The notes under the pieces are model-generated. The model saw only the letters and a program-made list of their open reading frames with translations, was not told where the DNA came from and searched no databases. Positions 1-11,120 of a DNA stretch of 64,000 bases are shown in pieces (position 1 is the first letter of the stretch; each line of letters begins with the position of its first letter). The translations under genes and the position numbers were made by a program. The DNA lies in contig NC_023749.2 in assembly GCF_000499845.2 (NCBI RefSeq), forward strand, positions 22,112,149-22,176,148. The letters run 5' to 3'. Source of the DNA: Phaseolus vulgaris. Lineage: Eukaryota > Streptophyta > Magnoliopsida > Fabales > Fabaceae.

Positions 1-58
1 GTTCATTACAACTGCATACAAAGAAAAAGCATAAAGGTGGTGGATGAGGGGAAATTGA

Positions 59-2689
59 TCAGTCTTCGACGGGAACCACCTTCCCATCCACCACCTCGTT
101 GTTTAAGGACACCATGCTGAGATCCAGGTCGGGGAACAAGCATGCCAACTGTTCCCGTGCAGCAGCGAATCCAGCAGCCAGAATTTGGGCAGAACTCATA
201 TTAAGATCTTCAATCTGCTTCTGGAGTCCTTCAATTTGTTCCTTCAGCCCCTTATTCTGCTGCTCCAGCTCTTCGACTTGCTTCTTGAGTTTTTCGTTGA
301 TCTCTTGAGCCTGGAGAAGGTCTTCAGCAACCTTCTTGGATTCTGCTTGCACTTGGCCCAGTTCAGCAGTGATCTTCCCTTTCTCTTTGTTGGCCTCGGC
401 AAGCTCAGCAATGGCGTCGTCCCTCGCCTTCTCCACCTTACCAAGGAAGATCTCCCGATCAGCAGACCTCTGCTCCAGTTTTTTCACCTTGGCGGCGTCA
501 GTTTTTATCGAAGCTTCCAAGTCAGCCACCTTAACGCGATAAGGCACAATCTTGCTCTCTAGTTCAATCTTTTCTTGAGCCAGTTGCTGCACCTTATGGC
601 GGAGGTCGGTGGCCTCCTTGCGCGCCAACCGGAGCTCGGTGCTCATCGCATCTTCTACTCGGGAGTGCTCAATCTCCGCGAGTGTCAGATTGAAGGACAA
701 CTTCTCCACCTCAACCTTCATGGTGCTGTTCTCAGTTTTAAGGTTGAAGAGGTCGTCCTGGAGCTTCCTGGTGGAGCTCTGCACAGCTCTAGTTATGATG
801 GCGGGGATGTCTTCTGCTATCGTCTTCAGCTTGGCAGATAAAGGCTCCCACATCCTCGTGACCTCGAGAGGGAGGTTTGCTGCTTGTAGAGGTGCTGGGT
901 GGGCCTGTTGTTGGTTTTCGTCGCCACCTTCTTTGGTTGGTTCTTCAGTAGGCGCTTCTGGGCGTGGTGGCGACGTCGGGGATTCGGTAATCAGGATTGG
1001 AGAGGTATGGGCAACCTCATCCCCGATCGGAGCAATGTCTGCGGCTGAAGTATTTGAAGGAGGACCCCCTCCAGCTGATACATACGGTGTGGAGGCGCTC
1101 GGGGGGTCCTCCAAGAAATTGTCTTCGGCGGCCTCAACCGCGGGTGCTGCAGTTGCCAATGGAATGGCTTGGACTGGCGAAACAGGAGCTTGTGGGGGTG
1201 GCGATGATGGAGGTGGAGTAGGCGTAGATGGCGGCGTTGATGTGGGAAGAGGGGGTGGTGCAGGTGGTGAAGAAGGTGCCACCCTCTTCCTCTTTGTGAC
1301 AAGGCCATCTTCAGTGGCCTCGTCGTCCTCCTCTTCCTCCTCGTGGATCACCTGGGGGGCTTTCCTCTTGGGCCTTTTGAGGACAAGTTTTTTGCGTTGG
1401 GCGGCAGGTTGGGCATCGGAAGGTGCTGGACCCTTGGGTGGCGATCGGCCCTGTGCGGCGGCGATCTCCACCACAGAGTTTGGCACTGTTTGAGAACCCG
1501 TTGCCAACCCGTGGAGTCGGGCGAGCGTCCTTAATTCAGCAAGTTTGCCCTGGCCCAACATGTTATCTGCATAGAGCAAAAATGCATGGGTTAGTTCAGA
1601 GAGAAGATAAATGCATAAGGCAGTATACACAGCAAAACAGATGAAGGGTGCAGAAAAATAAAACCAAAGTCTTGCGCACAACGCACAAGACGCCCAGAAA
1701 CAGTTAACAGAAGCAAGTATTAAAACAAGAACTTGAATGTTCTAACCTATTCGAATTTCGAGTTGGTCCTCGAAGAATTCGAAGCAGATCAGGGTGGTGG
1801 TGAGGAAGGTGATGTTGGCATCCGCCACACTCTTCCAAAAGAAGCAGAGATCCCTGTCCAATGCACCCATGCTATCAGGACTTCTGGGTCTCCTGAAGCA
1901 GCTCTTGGACTCTTTGCTCCCCTTGTTTACCCAGTACAAGGGGAAGCCGTCGAGTAGGGAAGTGTCCTTGTCGTTGGGGCGCACTTGGACGAACTTTCCC
2001 TTCCAGTCTTTATAGGATTGCTGGAAGATGGAGAGGATTGATCTCCCAGCAATCCCATTCAAGCTTACCCACAGGCGGTCTCCTGGGTGCTTGGCTTCGA
2101 AGAGAAACAAAAATACATCTACAGATGCTGGCAACCCCAGATGGTCGCACATCACTTGGAACGCTCGCACGAACGCCCAGCTGTTGGGATGAAGCTGGGC
2201 GGCGGCGATGTTGAGCTCAGTAAGAAGCTCCCTCTCAAAGCGGGTGAAGGGAAACCTGAGTTTCACCTTCTTGAATAGAGTTGTGTAGACAAAGCAGAAG
2301 GGCCCATCGTTGCTCGCTTTGTCGTCGGCGCAAACTGGCAAATCGGAGGGGCAAGGTAGCACTGACATCTTCTCATCGTGCTCCTTGTGGAATGGTTGAT
2401 GAGGTTCATCCCCCTTCGTCAACCGCAGAACTGCTCCAGCAGTGTTCACAGAAGACGTTTCCCTCAACAGGGTCGAGTTGGCCCAGGGATACAGTTTTTT
2501 GAAGTCCGGTGGGGGGACGGAGGCTCCTCCGGTGACAGGCGGAGTAGCCTGGGCCAGGTTGGGGCGGGAAGGTGCAGGCCTCTCAGCCTGGGAAGATGAA
2601 GCGCCACGTACTCGCGGTGGGTCGTGTGCTTGTGAAGAGGGGTTTCGTGATGAAGGAGGAGGATTCGGGGTGATCTTTGTGCGAGCCAT
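59..2689 (-). CDS. Antisense two-exon transposon gene (gypsy-type transposon domain plus coiled coil)
   Basis: Predicted exons on the minus strand are 2689-1747 and 1566-59, giving 816 residues. The donor after base 1747 is a GT and the acceptor is a TGCAG just before 1566. The same intron position is found in element B. Exon 1 starts at a MARTKITPNPPPS motif, has a Pro/Ser-rich stretch, and then a globular domain with FTRFERELLTELNIA and QLHPNSWAFVRAF motifs. From memory this resembles the Pfam family named putative gypsy-type transposon (Transposase_28). Exon 2 has a basic, Pro-rich stretch and about 200 residues of Glu/Lys/Gln-rich coiled coil. It ends in a conserved tail (LDLSMVSLNNEVVDGK). 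The function is unknown. No frameshift is visible, so this is the most complete of three copies here. Long ORFs on the + strand here are shadows. Confidence 0.7.
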
Positions 2690-3299
2690 TGTTGCAGCTG
2701 CAAAGGAAGAAGAAAAGGAAAAATGGTCAGGGGTCACAGAGGCTGACTCGATCATGGAAGAAAGGTGAAAAACGAACGAACGTAGGTTCGTTGCGACGAT
2801 TGACGAAGCCCTAAGTTACGTAGAAGGAGAAATGGAAAAAGCAACCCACAACGTATGCACCAGACAGTTACAGGATGATGCGAATCGGTTAAAATGCAGG
2901 AAAAACTAGCAGAAGAAGGAAAGGAGGTACCTTTTGATGATCAGGAAGACGATGAAGGATGCTGGTGATTCAGAGTGTTGAAGAACGTCGAGAGCTTTTT
3001 TGCAGAAGGAAGTTAGAGCATTTGCGAATACGAAGAAAAGTGATGGAACAGTGGAGTGAAAAATGGGTTTAAGGGTTTTTCGAAATGGGTTTGGGAAGCG
3101 CAAACGGTAACTGAAGGTAACCGTTGATGAAGCCACGTGTCGAGCGATGGGTGAGGGGTTTGGTGGAGCGTCAGAGAAGCAGAAAGTACAACCGCTTGGA
3201 ATTCTGCGTCAGTGCCACGTAGGTCGGTGTTGACGTGACTCTTTCAGTCTTTTCGCTGGACAAGTCTTCGCTTAAGACTAGGGGGCTTGTGTACCGTCC

Positions 3300-4103
3300 T
3301 GGTAGTCGGAAGTGATGACGTGGCACCAAGCTACAGTGTAGGCGTGTTGACAAGGCGCCAAGTTGACAGAAGGGGAGGAAGTCGGGTGGCTCGTGAAGTC
3401 GCCAGTTATTAAGTTGGCGTGTTCCGATCTCCAGCATACCAGGCGATCGCCCAGTAGAAGGTGAAGTCGCCAGATGTAAACTCAGGCGACAAAGCGATTG
3501 GAGATCGCCAGAGCAAGCACATCGCCAGAGATAAAAGTGGTGCAGATTAGGAAGGTGGCCGGCGAAACCACAGGGAAGGTGTACGAGAGCACCCTAACTC
3601 GCCAGTTCCAGTAGAGATTGCACTCCCAAGTTAGCTATGCACTGGGCAGTACCATGCATAAATAACTTAGCCAAAAAGAGAGTCAGAAGCAGCGCCCAAG
3701 TCAAGGAGGCTCCAGATGATGGCACGTGTACGACTGGATGCGAGCCACGTGTCCAGGTCTGTAACTGCCAGGAGAGAGAAAGTGACCAGGTATATAAGAG
3801 TTCTCAACGAACTTTCTGAGGTACGCACGTTCAGATTATACTCTTTACGCTTGCGAGTTCTAGAGCTTACTGTGAGAGAGAACATTGCACGGTTCCTTGA
3901 GATTTCTTGAGTGTTCTTGCTCTTAGTATTTGGTGGTTCGGTCACTGACTTGGGCGTTGGAGTGCGATCGGCCGCAGCGGCACCGCTCTGTTCTTTTGCA
4001 GGTTCTTGAGGTGGATCTTGAAGAAGGACGGAGGTTCGAAGCGGTGCACACGTCGATCCTTTGACGAGGAAGGTTCCAACATTCTGGTCAACAGGCAGGA
4101 TCA
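3300..4103 (+). repeat. 3' LTR of Tat element A
   Basis: The LTR runs from TGTACCGTCC to GGCAGGATCA (804 bp, TG...CA). Copies in minus orientation lie at 9155-10040 and 16719-17510. A TATA box (GTATATAAGAG) sits near 3790, preceded by two CACGTG boxes at 3723 and 3746. The region near 3960 (GATCGGCCGC) is shared with the other Tat LTRs of the window. Confidence 0.85.
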
Positions 4104-4271
4104 CAACCGATTGTTTTTCTGGTACTGCAGCTTTTGCTTGCTGTTTTGGCGAACTGAATTTCTGAATCAATTGTTTCCTGAGATAAATTCATTCTTGTTT
4201 TAAAAGTTTACGAAAATCTGCTTTAAACAATTCACCCCCCCCCCTCTAGTTTAAAGCCATTTATTCTAACA
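4104..4271 (+). repeat. 5' LTR tail of copia element 1
   Basis: This 168-bp stretch matches 28353-28518, the end of the 3' LTR, closely by eye. The rest of the LTR lies beyond Tat element A, off the window. It holds a run of about ten C near 4232, which is shorter in the 3' LTR and much longer in the solo LTR at 51345. Confidence 0.8.
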
Positions 4272-4273
4272 AT

Positions 4274-4286
4274 TGGCATCAAGAGC
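4274..4286 (+). other. Primer binding site of copia element 1
   Basis: TGGCATCAAGAGC lies two bases after the 5' LTR end. It is a variant of TGGTATCAGAGC, the initiator-tRNA-Met primer site typical of plant copia elements. Confidence 0.75.
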
Positions 4287-4332
4287 TTGGTTCTTGAAAG
4301 TTATTCAAGTTGATCCTAAAAATCTTTTTTCT

Positions 4333-5425
4333 ATGGCTGGAAAATTATCTTTTGAGGAAGGTGCTTCAATCTACAAACCACCTTTATTCTGTGGATTGAA
4401 TTATATGTTTTGGGAAGCAAGAATGAAAATCTTTATTGAATCTATTGATCAAACAATTTGGGATTCAATTGAGAATGGTCATTACATTCCAAAGTTCAAA
4501 AAGGATAATTCTTTTATTGCAAAACCTTTGTCTAAATGGACAAATGATGAATGTAAGATGACCCAACTTGATCGGTCTGCTCAAAACATTATAGCTTTTG
4601 CACTAGATACTAATGAATTTTTCAGGATATCAAAGTGCAAAACTGGTAAGGATATGTGGGATACACTCAAGGCTGCTCATGAACCAAAGGAAGCAATGAC
4701 AAGGAGTCAAGCAAGAAGGAAAAGAAGGCAAAATAAGAAAAGCCTCAATCTTTGCTTCATGGCCAGAAGGGAGGATGACTCAAGTAGTGTAAGTTCATCA
4801 AACTCCTCAAACTCTGAAAATTATGGTCAATTACTTCAAGCCTTTCAAGAAACACATGAAGAAGCCAACCGATTGGCTCTCTTGAACAATCGGTTAAAAG
4901 AAAAGAACAGCTGGCTTGAAAACAGAGTAAAGGCACTAAAAGAGGATTTAGAACATTCAAAAACAGATTTTGAAAATCTGGAAATCATTTACAAAAACTC
5001 TTCTTGCAAGTGTGATACTCTAGTTTGTGAAAATTGTGAAAATCTTGAAAAGAAGGTCCACTATCTTGTTAAAACAGTGGATAAGCTTTCTAAAGGCCAA
5101 TCCAACTTTGAGAGTGTTCTAGCATCTTAAAACTGTGTTTTTGGAAAATCTGGATTGGGTTTTAATCCACAAAAACAAACAAGATAGATTTTCAAAATCA
5201 TTTTCGAAAATGCCAGAAAAACAATCGATTGGACCATCGAAACAACCGATTGTTACATGCTTTTATTGCATGAAAAGAGGTCATTCTGTGAGGTTCTGTA
5301 AAATCAGAAAACATGTTGTTCCTAATGGTCTTATGAAGTGGATTCCTAAGAGAAATAAAGCTTTAATTGATGAGTATAAACCAGATGGACCCACATTCAT
5401 AAGGGGACCAAATCTTTGTACTTGA
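4333..5425 (+). pseudogene. Copia element 1 gag, frameshifted
   Basis: The start codon is at 4333 (MAGKLSF). The N-terminal part looks like a copia capsid domain of the UBN2 type (YMFWEARMKIFIES, MWDTLKAAHE). It then jumps into an Arg/Lys-rich stretch and a coiled coil, so part of the capsid domain looks deleted. The frame closes with TAA at 5130. The nucleocapsid zinc knuckle (CFYCMKRGHSVRFC, CX2CX4HX4C) is in another frame at 5135-5425, so there is at least one frameshift near 5130. A TGA at 5423 closes that frame. Confidence 0.8.
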
Positions 5426-5446
5426 AAATCTCTTTTGTAGGAAATC

Positions 5447-7802
5447 TTGGAGGAGAGCAAGCAACTATGGTACTTGGATAGTGGATGTTCCAAGCACATG
5501 ACAGGGGACAAATCAAAGTTCCTGAGTATCTCCTTTAAGCAAGAAGGTCATGTCACCTATGGAGACAACAACAAAGGAAGGATTCTTGGGAGAGGATCCA
5601 TAGGAGAGAAAGACATCTTGGTAATCCATGATGTGCTTTATGTAGAAGGCCTAAAGCATAATCTGTTGAGCATTAGCCAACTATGTGACAAGGGGTATCA
5701 AGTGATGTTCAAGACAAACACATGTGAAATATGTCTACCTAACACCAAAGAGGTAATGTTGGTAGGTAAGAGAGTTAATAATGTGTATCTTCTAGATATC
5801 TCTTCACCATGTTCAATTGGATGTCTTCTATCCAAGCAAGATGAATCTTGGCTTTGGCATAGAAGAATTTCTCATATTCACATGAATCATTTGAACAAGC
5901 TTATTTCAAAAGATCTTGTGATTGGGTTGCCAAAACTCAAGTTTGAGAGGGATCACATTTGTGAAGCATGCCAAAAAGGGAAACAAGTGAAAAGTTCTTT
6001 CAAAATTAAAAATGTTGTTTCATCTTTGAGACCTCTTGAACTTCTTCACATGGATCTCTTTGGACCCTCTAGAACTATGAGTCTTGGTGGAAATTATTAT
6101 GCTCTTGTTATTGTTGATGACTTTTCTAGGTACACTTGGACTCTTTTCTTGGAATCAAAGAGTGATGCCTTTGCTGCATTCAAAAAGCTAGCAAGAAGAC
6201 TACAAAACACAAAGAACAGCAACATAGGTTCTATTAGGAGTGATCATGGAGGAGAATTTCAGAATGAGAAGTTTAGCAAATTCTGAGAGAAGTTGGGAAT
6301 TCTGCACAATTTCTCTGCTCCAAGAACACCACAACAGAATGGAGTGATAGAAAGGAAGAACTGGTCTCTTGAAGAGCTTGCAAGGACAATGCTTAGTGAA
6401 TCATCACTTCCTAAGTATTTTTGGGCAGATGTAGTGAGCACCTCATGCTATGTGATGAATAGGGTGCTTATAAGGCCCATTTTGAAGAAAACTCCATATG
6501 AACTTTTCAATGGAAGGAAGCCCAACATCAGTCACCTCAAAATCTTTGGCTGCAGCTGTTTCGTTCTCAACAATGGAAAAGAAAACTTGGGAAAGTTTGA
6601 TGAGAAAGCGGACCTTGGTATCTTCATTGGTTATTCACTCACAAATCATGCATATAGAGTATACAACAAGAGGTTGATGACTGTAGAAGAATCAATTCAC
6701 GTTGTCTTTGATGAGGTAGATCGTAGAATCAATCAAATCCCAAAGACCAGTGCTGAAGAAGATGAACAGAGCATCAGTTTGGAGAAGCTGGAAATATGTG
6801 TAGAAAAACAACCGGTTGATTCGCAGAAACAACCGATTGAAATTCTGCAACAGAGTGAGCTGCCCAAGGAATGGAGGATTCCTAGAGATCTGTCAGTGGA
6901 TAACATCATAGGGCAGATAAAGGAAGGTGTCTCCACACGTAGCTCCATCTCAAAATTCTGCAGGCACACAACTTTTGTTTCTCAAATTGAACCAAAGTCA
7001 ATTAAGGAAGCTCTCAAGGATGAGAAGTGGGTTGAAGCTATGCATGAAAAGCTAAATCAGTTTGCAAGGAATGAGGTATGGTTTCTTGTCCCTAAAACTA
7101 ATGAAATGAATATTATTGGTTCGAAATGGGTTTTCAGGAACAAGCTAGATGAGGATGGTGTTATCACAAGGAACAAAGCAAAGCTAGTTGCCAAAGGCTA
7201 CAATCAAGAAGAGGGCATAGATTATGGTGAGACCTTTGCTCCTGTTGCTAGATTGGAGGCTGTGAGGCTGCTGCTGGCCTTTGCATGTATGAGTGGTTTT
7301 AAACTCTTCCAAATGGATGTCAAGAGTGCCTTCTTGAATGGCTACATCAATGAGGAAGTTTATGTAGATCAACCACCGGGCTTTGAAGATCATAAGTATC
7401 CCAACCATGTCTTCAAGTTGAAGAAAGCTTTGTATGGACTGAAACAAGCTCCAAGGCAATGGTATGAAAGGCTTAACAACTTTCTGCTATCTCATGGATA
7501 TGAAAGAGGAATGGTAGACAAGACTCTCTTCATCAAGAAGTCAAATGCAGAAATAATTCTTGTGCAAATCTATGTTGATGATATCATCTTTGGTGCTACA
7601 CAAGATAGATTGTGTGAAGAATTTGTGGCTGCAATGAAAGGTGAGTTTGAAATGTCTATGATGGGAGAACTATCTTTCTTTCTTGGATTGCAGGTTAAGC
7701 TAACAAAGGATGGGATCTTCTTAAGTCAATCAAAGTATTGCAAGGAGATTCTCAAGAAATTTGAAATGGAGAGTTGCAAAGAAGCTAGCACTCCAATCAA
7801 CT
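5447..7802 (+). pseudogene. Copia element 1 protease, integrase and reverse transcriptase
   Basis: The protease motif LDSGCSKHMTG is at about 5475. A GAG-pre-integrase region with an HX4H...CX2C finger follows, then the integrase core (LLHMDLFGP, IVDDFSRYTW, RSDHGGEF). A TGA at 6284 interrupts the integrase right after SKF, and the same frame continues (NFSAPRTPQQNG). RT shows KWVFRNKLDEDG, FQMDVKSAFLNG and the catalytic YVDDIIFG at about 7570. The frame is lost near 7800, where RNase H continues in the next frame. Related elements keep this as one polyprotein, so this copy is dead. Confidence 0.85.
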
Positions 7803-8519
7803 TGTTACATGGATGCGGATGCTGCTGGAAAATGTGTAGATCAAACAAAATACAGAGGATTGATTGGATCTTTGCTTTATCTAACAGCTAGTAGGCCGGA
7901 CATTATGTTTGCGGTGTGTCTATGTGTAAGATATCAAGCAAATCCTAAAGAGTCACACTTCAAAGCTGCAAAAAGAATTCTGAAATATCTCAAAGGAACA
8001 TCATCTATAGGATTATGGTATCCTTCTCACTCTCCAATACATTTAATTGGTTATTCAGATTCTGACTTTGCAGGTTGCAAGCTAGATAGAAAGAGCATAA
8101 GTGGCATTTGTCACCTTCTTGGCTCAAGCCTAATCTCATGGCATAGCAAGAAGCAAGCATGTGTTGCTCTCTCTACTGATGAGGCTGAGTATATTGCTGC
8201 TGGAAGCTGTTGTGCACAGATTCTATGGCTCAAGCAACAACTTGCAGATTTTGGTTTACAAATCAGCAAGGTTCCCTTAATGTGTGACAACACAAGTGCT
8301 ATCAATCTTACCAAAAATCAGATTCAGCACTCAAGGACCAAACATATTGAGATAAGGCATCATTTCATCAGGGATCATGTACAAAATGGGAACTGTGAAG
8401 TGAAGTTTGTGGAGACCAAACTGCAGTTAGCTGACATCTTCACAAAGCCTTTACCAAAAGAGAGGTTTTTCTTCCTAAGAAATGAGTTAGGTATTCTTGA
8501 TCTTAATAATCTCTCCTAA
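7803..8519 (+). pseudogene. Copia element 1 RNase H end of pol
   Basis: The frame runs from YMDADAAGKCVDQTKYRG to the stop at 8519. It has the typical copia RNase H motifs YSDSDFAGCKLDRKS, STDEAEYIAA, CDNTSAI and LADIFTKPL. It is out of frame with the preceding RT by one base near 7800. No env-like ORF follows. Bases 8520-8776 are non-coding. Confidence 0.8.
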
Positions 8520-8776
8520 ATCTGTTTTTGATACATGCTAAAGTCTATTTGTGAAGACAAATAGGGGGAGATATATGTTGTGTTTCTGCTATGTTTAAGT
8601 TTTGTTAAAACAGTTTGGGATGAGTAATATTTTCTGATATTTAGTTCTGAAGTTTATTATTGTTTATCTGTGCTAACCAAATATCAGAAGTTTTATGCTT
8701 TGTTCAAAACTGTATCTTGCAGGAACTGCTTCATATTTAATCAGGTACAACACAAGCATCGGGGATTCGTCTTCAT

Positions 8777-8791
8777 CAAATAGGGGGAGAT
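8777..8791 (+). other. Polypurine tract of copia element 1
   Basis: CAAATAGGGGGAGAT ends at the base before the 3' LTR start (TGTTTAACG). An identical 15-mer lies at 8558-8572, just after the RNase H stop. Confidence 0.75.
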
Positions 8792-9154
8792 TGTTTAACG
8801 AAGTGGTGTTCAAGCTTTGAAGAATCCAAACCCTTTGAAGGATGTTGAAGCCTTTGCTGTGCTTGGTGTTGCTGTGCTTGGTGTTGCTGTGCTAGTTTAG
8901 CTTAGTTCTGGGCTAGTTTATATGTTGTAATCCACCCTTTGATTAAATCTAAAGCATTAGCAATCTCAATCTTTGTGAAAGTAAAATGTTTTCAAACTAA
9001 GTTAAAACAACCGATTGGTTTGTCGAAACAACCGATTGTTTATACTTAGGTGTTTTGAGAAAAAGATTGAAAACTGTTTTTAAAATGGTTGAACTGTTAA
9101 GTACCAAAACAACCGATTGATTCGAGGAAACAACCGATTGTTTGTTTTGGGTCC
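8792..9154 (+). repeat. 3' LTR of copia element 1, left piece
   Basis: It starts with TGTTTAACG after the polypurine tract and is cut at 9154 by Tat element B. It holds two pairs of the 10-mer CAACCGATTG, at 9008/9029 and 9110/9131, each pair spaced 21 bp. The second piece is 27733-28518. Confidence 0.8.
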
Positions 9155-10040
9155 TGATCCTGCCTGTTGACCAAAACGCTGGAGCTTTGCCTCGTCAAAC
9201 TTGGATCGACGTGTGCGTCGTGTTTACCTCCGTCCTTCACCGCGATCCACCTCAAGAACCTACAAAAGACGAAACGGCGCCGCTGCGGCCGATCGTGCTC
9301 CGACGCCCAAGTCAGCGACTGAACCACCAATTACTTAAGAGTAAAACTCAAGAACTCTAAGGAACCGTGACCAGTTCTCTCTCAGTGTACTCAAGACTTG
9401 CAAGCGTAAAGAAACAATCTGAACGTACGTACCTCAGAAGTTCGTTGGGAACTCTTATATACCTGGGCACTTTCTCTCTCTTGGCAGTTACACATCTGGA
9501 CACGTGGCTCGCATCCAGCTGTACACGTGCCTTCATCTGGAGCATCCTTGACTTGGGCGCTACTTCTGACTCTTCTTTGGCTAAGTTACTTATGCATGAT
9601 ACTACTCAGTGCATAGTTGCCTTGGAGCGTGATCTCTTCTGGATAGCGAGTTCGGGTGCCTTCGTACACACCTTCCCTGTGGTCTCGCCGGCCGTCTTCA
9701 TGATCTGTACTACCCGTTTCACTGTATACGTTCAAGTAAACTTTCCCCCGACCTCATCCTCTGGCCAGCTGGGAAGTGTCCATCTGCCTTCATCTTCGGT
9801 GATGTCCTTGTTTCGGCGATCTCTAATCACTTGGTCGCCTGGGTTCATATCTGGCGACTTCATCTTCAACTCGGTGACCGCCGGTATAGGTATGATGGAG
9901 ATCGGAGCACGCCAACTTAATAACTGGCGACTACGCAAACCCTCCGACCTCCTTCCCTTCTGCCAACCAGGTGTCCCATCCAGCACGCCTACATCATAGC
10001 TCGACGCCACGTCATTACTCCCGACTACCAGGGCGGTACA
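9155..10040 (-). repeat. 3' LTR of Tat element B
   Basis: On the + strand it reads TGATCCTGCC...GGCGGTACA (886 bp). It is the reverse orientation of the LTR at 3300-4103. The last 260 bases match 27475-27732 with about two differences by eye. CACGTG boxes are at 9501 and 9524, with a TATA box near 9460 on the minus strand. The next 594 bases (10041-10634) are the leader of the antisense gene and show no other gene. Confidence 0.85.
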
Positions 10041-10634
10041 CAAGCCCCCCAGTCTTAAGCGAAGACTTGTCCAGCGAAAAGACTAAAGGAGTCACGTCAC
10101 TACCGATCTAGGTGGCGCTGGCGCAGAATTCCAAACGTTTGTACTTTCTGCTTTCCTGACGCTCCACCAAACACTCTTCCAATCACTCGACACGTGGCTT
10201 CATCAACGGTTACCTTTAACTGTCGTTTGCGCTTCCAAAACCCATTCGAAAAACCCTTAAACCCATTTCACTTCTACTGTTCCATCACCTCTTTGCTTTC
10301 TCAAACGCTTCAAGCTTCTTCTGCAAAAACCCACTACGCTCTTCAACCTTCTGGATTCTCAACTTCCTTCATCGTTCTTCCGATCATAAAAAGGTACTCC
10401 CTTTACTTCTTCTGCTGAGTTTTCCTGCATTTTAACCGATTCACATCATCCATTAACTGTCTGGTGCATACGCTGTGGGCTGTTTCTTCTATTTCTCCCT
10501 TCTCGTAACTTAGGGCTTCGTCTTCATTACAACGAACCTTCGTTCGTTCGTTTTTTCACCCTTCTTTCACGATCGAGTCAGCCTCTGCGAACCCTGCTCA
10601 CCTTTCCCTTTCTTTTTCCTTTGCAGTTTCCGCG

Positions 10635-11120
10635 ATGGCTCGCTCAAAGATCACCCCAAATCCTCCTCCCTCGTCACGAAACCCTTCATCTCAAGCTCAC
10701 AACCCACCACGAGCACCTGGTGCTTCTTCTTCCCAGGCTGAGAGGCCTGCCACCTCTCGCCCTGACCTGGCTCAGGCTACTCCACCGGTCGCCGGAGGAG
10801 CCTCCGCCCCCACTCCAGATTATAAAAAACTTTACCCCTGGGCCAGCTCGGCACTGCTGAAAGAAACTTCTTCGATAAACTCTGCAACAGTGGTACTCCG
10901 ACTAAGGAAAGGGGACCAGTCCAATCTTTCCTTTCACAAGGAGCATGATAGCAAGATGGTCGTGCTGCCTTGCCACCCTGAGGAGCCGATCTGCGCTGAC
11001 GACAAAGCGAGCGGTGGCGAGTCGTTCTGCTTCCTCTACACGACGTTTTTCAAGAAGGTGAAACTCCGACTTCCCTTCACTCGTTTCGAGCGAGAGCTGC
11101 TGACCGAGCTCGATATCGCC
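10635..11120 (+). pseudogene. Antisense gene of Tat element B, exon 1 first half
   Basis: It starts at ATG 10635 (MARSKITPNPPPS) after a likely acceptor TTTGCAG, which suggests an untranslated leader intron. The conserved FTRFERELLTELDIA motif is reached at the very end, where the CRM-like element begins at 11121. The frame resumes at 20247 (PAQLHPNSWAF). Removing the insertion and one TCGCC copy restores this frame, so the gene was intact here when it was hit. Confidence 0.85.
11116..11120. repeat. Target site duplication TCGCC, left
   Basis: TCGCC directly precedes the LTR start TGATGG and is repeated at 20242-20246 directly after the other LTR end CCATCA. Confidence 0.9.

Larger units (their letters stand above)
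1..4103 (+). mobile_element. Tat-type Ty3/gypsy element A, 3' part
   Basis: This is the 3' end of a gypsy element that continues off the left edge. It ends in a 3' LTR (3300-4103) in + orientation and carries a two-exon gene on the opposite strand (59-2689). An antisense ORF between pol and the 3' LTR is known from Tat-lineage plant elements, and the related element B in this window has Tat-type pol, so the Tat assignment is by homology. It is inserted in the 5' LTR of copia element 1: the sequence resumes at 4104 and matches the copia 3' LTR at about 28352. The left flank is not visible, so the target duplication cannot be checked. Bases 2690-3299 are the antisense gene leader and show no other ORF. 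Confidence 0.75.

Noticed and set aside
609..1493. Long + strand ORF of 294 codons
   Set aside because: It is the reverse shadow of the Pro-rich/coiled-coil exon on the minus strand. Composition (Ser/Gly/Ala) is as expected for a shadow.
8520..8776. env-like ORF in copia element 1, as in SIRE elements
   Set aside because: Only about 260 bases lie between RNase H and polypurine tract, and there is no ORF.
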